Source: Malikia sp041190985 (GTDB lineage Bacteria > Pseudomonadota > Gammaproteobacteria > Burkholderiales > Burkholderiaceae_C). Taken from it: DNA of 35,502 nucleotides. Below are positions 33,698 to 35,502 of the stretch, piece after piece (positions within the stretch are counted from its first letter, which is position 1; every line of letters starts with the position of its first letter). Where the stretch lies: positions 1 through 35,502 of the forward strand of contig JBEEPT010000060.1 in NCBI GenBank assembly GCA_041190985.1, written 5' to 3'. A program made the translations under genes and the position numbers. The notes beneath the pieces are model-generated. The model saw only the letters and a list, made by a program, of their open reading frames with translations, ran no database searches and was not told where the DNA came from.

Positions 33698-34369
33698 TCA
33701 TTTCTCGACCGGGTTGGCGGTCAGCCAGTTGGCCGGATAGGCGCGCATGAACTCCCGGGCCTTCTCCGGCGGGGCGTTGAGCCAGGCTTCGTACGCGCCC
33801 TCGTTGAGCACCGCCGGCATGCGCTTTTCGCTGCCCTGCTGCTGGTAGCGGTGCATCAGGGCGTGGTGGTTGGCGTTGATCGTCAGCAAGGTGAAGCTGA
33901 CGATGGTTTCGTCCCCGGCGCCGCTCCAGCGTTCCCACAGGCCCGCCACCCCCATGGGCTTGCCGTCCACCCGCGTGATGCGCGTCGGCACGGCCTTGCC
34001 GCTGCGCCAGTCCTCGACGAAGAACGCCATCATCGGCACGATGCAGCGTTGCGCATTGACCCAGGCATGGTGGAAGTTCTTGGAGGTGCTCGCGGTTTCT
34101 GCGCGTGCATTGACCAGCTTGCTCGAGCGCAGCTTGGCGTCGGACGCCGACTTGACCCAGGGCGGCACCAGGCCGAACTGCCCGGCCACCAGTTCGCGCG
34201 CCGCTGGCAGCGGGCCCGTGGCCTCCGCCTCGGCGGCCTGGACCTTGCGGATGAACACCCCCGGCCTGCGCGGCCACAGGTCGCGCCCCAGCGCCGCGCC
34301 GGGGGCGGGCACGTCGAAGGCTTCGAGATACAGCGTGGCGAGCTGGACGCTCTCGTAGTGGACAGTCAT
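33698..34369 (-). CDS. SRAP-family (YedK/HMCES-like) protein lacking the catalytic Cys2
   Basis: 223 aa. SRAP landmarks are present: Asn88 in KLVNARAETAS, Glu119 in AFFVEDWRSG, and His173 in LMHRYQQQGSEKRMPAVL. Family members normally begin Met-Cys, where Cys2 covalently traps abasic sites in single-stranded DNA. Here the protein begins MTVHYESV, so residue 2 is Thr. An in-frame TAG four codons upstream leaves no other start. Either the protein works without a thiol or it has lost cross-linking. Transcribed against the sugar cluster. Confidence 0.82.
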   Translation of the reverse strand: MTVHYESVQLATLYLEAFDVPAPGAALGRDLWPRRPGVFIRKVQAAEAEATGPLPAARELVAGQFGLVPPWVKSASDAKLRSSKLVNARAETASTSKNFHHAWVNAQRCIVPMMAFFVEDWRSGKAVPTRITRVDGKPMGVAGLWERWSGAGDETIVSFTLLTINANHHALMHRYQQQGSEKRMPAVLNEGAYEAWLNAPPEKAREFMRAYPANWLTANPVEK

Positions 34370-34466
34370 GTGGCGATGCTAGCGCACTGTTCACCGTGGG
34401 CATTGCGCAGGCCGCGCACGGGCGGCCGCAATCATCGCTAGTATTCAGGACTCGAGTTCGGGGCCC

Positions 34467-34498
34467 AGGTCCCGGCGGGGACGTTTTTTCCGGGACCT
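34467..34498 (+). other. hairpin upstream of the chimeric ORF
   Basis: AGGTCCCGG (34467-34475) and CCGGGACCT (34490-34498) form a 9-bp stem around a 14-base loop containing TTTTTT, ending 9 bases before the ATG at 34508. It would hide the leader of the chimeric ORF. It may be a leftover of the gph leader. Confidence 0.4.
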
Positions 34499-34507
34499 TT
34501 TCCAACG

Positions 34508-34720
34508 ATGGACATCATGCCTTCACACCAGCCGGCCTGGGATGCCGCCATCGTCGACCTCGACGGGACGATGGTCGACACTCTGGGCGACTTCTTCGCC
34601 GTGCTGGGCCTGACGAGCGCCGGCGGCATCGAGATCGCAGGCAAGACCGCGTTGCAGCAGGATCCGCAGGCCGAGCGGGTCGCGCGCTACCGCCGCAGGC
34701 TCAGCATGGCGCTGAACTGA
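34508..34720 (+). pseudogene. chimera of phosphoglycolate phosphatase start and cnoX tail
   Basis: 70 codons. The first about 35 residues (WDAAIVDLDGTMVDTLGDFF) are the N-terminus of a Gph-type HAD phosphatase, including the DLDGT nucleophile motif. At LGLT-SAGG the sequence switches to the last 35 residues of CnoX (SAGGIEIAGKTALQQDPQAE to LSMALN). No cap or core HAD domain remains, so phosphatase activity is excluded. The frame is open across the joint by chance or selection. It marks the right end of the proposed island. Confidence 0.85.
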
Positions 34721-34721
34721 G
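34615..34721 (+). repeat. 107-bp direct repeat, right copy (cnoX 3' end)
   Basis: Second copy of the cnoX 3' end, same orientation as 18150-18256, five substitutions. It is preceded by a gph fragment instead of the cnoX body, and followed after 13 bp by a YkgJ-like gene. Proposed attR-like end, that is, the displaced original end of cnoX. Confidence 0.9.
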
Positions 34722-34734
34722 CGCGGCGCATCCG

Positions 34735-35136
34735 GTGAGAACCCTGCGTTACGTCGACGTCGACCGGCTCGAGACCTGGACCCGCTACCGCGGCGGCCTG
34801 TGCGACAGCTGCGTCGCCAACTGCTGCACCATGCCGGTGGAGGTCAGGCTGCCCGATCTGGTGCGGCTGGAGCTGGTCGACCCCTTCGAGGCCGAGCACG
34901 AGGAGCCCAAGCAGATCGCCAAGCGCCTGAGCAAGGCCGGGTTGATCGACCACTTCAACTTTCGCAACAGCATCTTCACGCTGGCGCGCCGGGCCAGCGG
35001 GGACTGCCAGTTCCTCGATGCCAGGACGCGCCGCTGCACTGTCTACGACAAGCGCCCCGGCACCTGCCGCTTGCACCCGCAGGTGGGACCGCGTCCGAAC
35101 CACTGTCCCTACGAGACGCGCGCCAAGGCCGGCTGA
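34735..35136 (+). CDS. YkgJ-like cysteine-cluster protein (copy 1)
   Basis: 133 aa from the GTG at 34735, which gives an N-terminus aligned with the second copy (VDVDRLETWTRYRGGLCDSC). Eight cysteines: 23, 26, 30, 31 (CDSCVANCC), 91, 101, 111 and 124, the CxxCxxxCC plus C-terminal set of the YkgJ zinc/iron-chelating family. Exact function unknown. If the island model holds, this gene originally followed cnoX. It is followed directly by the tRNA-Phe promoter. Confidence 0.82.
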   Translation: MRTLRYVDVDRLETWTRYRGGLCDSCVANCCTMPVEVRLPDLVRLELVDPFEAEHEEPKQIAKRLSKAGLIDHFNFRNSIFTLARRASGDCQFLDARTRRCTVYDKRPGTCRLHPQVGPRPNHCPYETRAKAG

Positions 35137-35168
35137 ACCGGCCCAGTTTGTGCCATAATGGCGGTCTT

Positions 35169-35244
35169 GGCCCGGTAGCTCAGTTGGTAGAGCAGCGGAT
35201 TGAAAATCCGCGTGTCGGTGGTTCGATTCCGCCCCAGGCCACCA
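35169..35244 (+). tRNA. tRNA-Phe (GAA)
   Basis: 76 nt with encoded CCA. Cloverleaf: acceptor GGCCCGG/CCAGGCC, D-arm GCTC-AGTTGGTA-GAGC, anticodon stem GCGGA/TCCGC with loop TTGAAAA (anticodon GAA), T-arm GGTGG-TTCGATT-CCGCC. The acceptor stem has a C5-A68 mismatch; the other pairs are canonical. CATAAT at 35154-35159 is a likely -10 box. A terminator follows. Confidence 0.95.
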
Positions 35245-35252
35245 AATACCAA

Positions 35253-35276
35253 AACGCCCAGCACCCGCTGGGCGTT
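35253..35276 (+). terminator. terminator after tRNA-Phe
   Basis: AACGCCCAGC (35253-35262), loop ACCC, GCTGGGCGTT (35267-35276): a perfect 10-bp stem, then CTGCTTT. It lies 8 bases after the tRNA CCA end and 22 bases before the second YkgJ gene. Confidence 0.8.
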
Positions 35277-35298
35277 CTGCTTTGTGGCTGTCTCCTCC

Positions 35299-35502
35299 AT
35301 GAGATCCTCGATCCACATCGTTGATGTCGACCGCATCGAGACCTGGACGCGCTACCGCGCCGGGCTGTGCGACAGCTGCGTGGCCAACTGCTGCACCATG
35401 CCGGTGGAGCTGCGCTTGCCGGAGCTGGTGCGCATGGGGCTGGTGGACCCGTTTGAGGCCGAGCACGAGGCACCCAAGCAGATTGCCCGGCGGCTGGACA
35501 AG
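35299..35502 (+). CDS. YkgJ-like cysteine-cluster protein (copy 2, cut by window end)
   Basis: 68 codons visible from the ATG at 35299: IVDVDRIETWTRYRAGLCDSC, then VANCCTMPVELRLPELVR and DPFEAEHEAPKQIARRL. This is nearly the same as copy 1 (34735-35136) in protein and DNA, so the two are tandem duplicates with tRNA-Phe between them. The C-terminal cysteines lie beyond the window. Confidence 0.8.
   Translation, partial: MRSSIHIVDVDRIETWTRYRAGLCDSCVANCCTMPVELRLPELVRMGLVDPFEAEHEAPKQIARRLDK

Larger units (their letters stand above)
18150..34721 (+). mobile_element. putative genomic island integrated at the 3' end of cnoX
   Basis: A segment of about 16.4 kb lies between two direct copies of the cnoX 3' end. 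Just inside the left end are a decayed ATP-grasp gene and a decayed tyrosine recombinase; near the right end is an IS5-like transposase remnant. The cargo is one regulated carbohydrate uptake and conversion cluster with its own LacI regulator and operators. By eye, the cargo uses GAA and TTG codons more than the flanking genes. A tyrosine-recombinase island that rebuilt the cnoX 3' end on entry would give this layout. The recombinase is no longer intact, so the island is probably fixed. Whether SRAP (33698-34369) is part of it is uncertain. Confidence 0.6.

Noticed and set aside
34508..34720. Functional phosphoglycolate phosphatase
   Set aside because: Only the first about 35 residues are present before the CnoX tail. 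The catalytic core is missing.

Overview
The window is GC-rich bacterial DNA, most likely from a betaproteobacterium of the order Burkholderiales (Comamonadaceae or Sphaerotilaceae-like). The gene content supports this: minCDE, overlapping purE-purK-sua5, a cnoX (ybbN) gene with a typical C-terminal tail, YkgJ-type cysteine-cluster proteins and YXWGG-type lipoproteins. The assignment rests on family resemblance and codon habit seen by eye. No database was searched.

Left part (1-18.25 kb), chromosomal backbone. It starts with a small unknown gene and a HI1419/HI1420-type toxin-antitoxin pair whose promoter places the transcription start on the toxin ATG. A minus-strand NAD-salvage operon follows (pncA-pncB plus a Ddh-like dehydrogenase), preceded by a 14-codon leader ORF. 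Next are an accessory Hsp70/DnaJ pair and a ChrR-like bicupin protein. A divergent copper module (copA/copZ) shares a 12-bp inverted repeat. A bidirectional-looking terminator then opens an AT-rich tract with DnaA-box-like motifs and a DnaA-trio array, just before minCDE; it looks like a replication-origin unwinding element. After minCDE come two YXWGG lipoproteins, the sua5-purK-purE operon (minus strand) and cnoX.

Middle part (about 18.15-34.72 kb), a probable genomic island of about 16.4 kb. The last 107 bp of cnoX recur at 34615-34721 with 5 mismatches in 105 compared bases. The segment between the copies holds a broken ATP-grasp gene, a broken tyrosine recombinase and two LacI-type operators, one a perfect 24-bp palindrome. 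It also holds a 12-gene plus-strand carbohydrate cluster, an IS5-like transposase remnant and an SRAP-family gene lacking its usual Cys2. The cluster encodes three sugar-isomerase-like TIM barrels, two Gfo/Idh/MocA oxidoreductases, a zinc-type medium-chain dehydrogenase, an ABM-fold protein, a LacI regulator and an RbsABC-type importer.

The most unusual item is in that importer. Besides two ordinary secreted binding proteins, its ATPase gene continues in frame into a third complete binding-protein domain with no signal peptide and no membrane segment. That binding domain should therefore lie in the cytoplasm. The enzyme set resembles the oxidise-epimerise-reduce logic of the E. coli ycjQRS glycoside pathway, but the substrate cannot be read from the sequence.

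Right part (34.5-35.5 kb). A chimeric ORF joins a phosphoglycolate-phosphatase-like start to the cnoX tail. It is followed by two YkgJ-like genes on either side of a tRNA-Phe; the second runs off the window.
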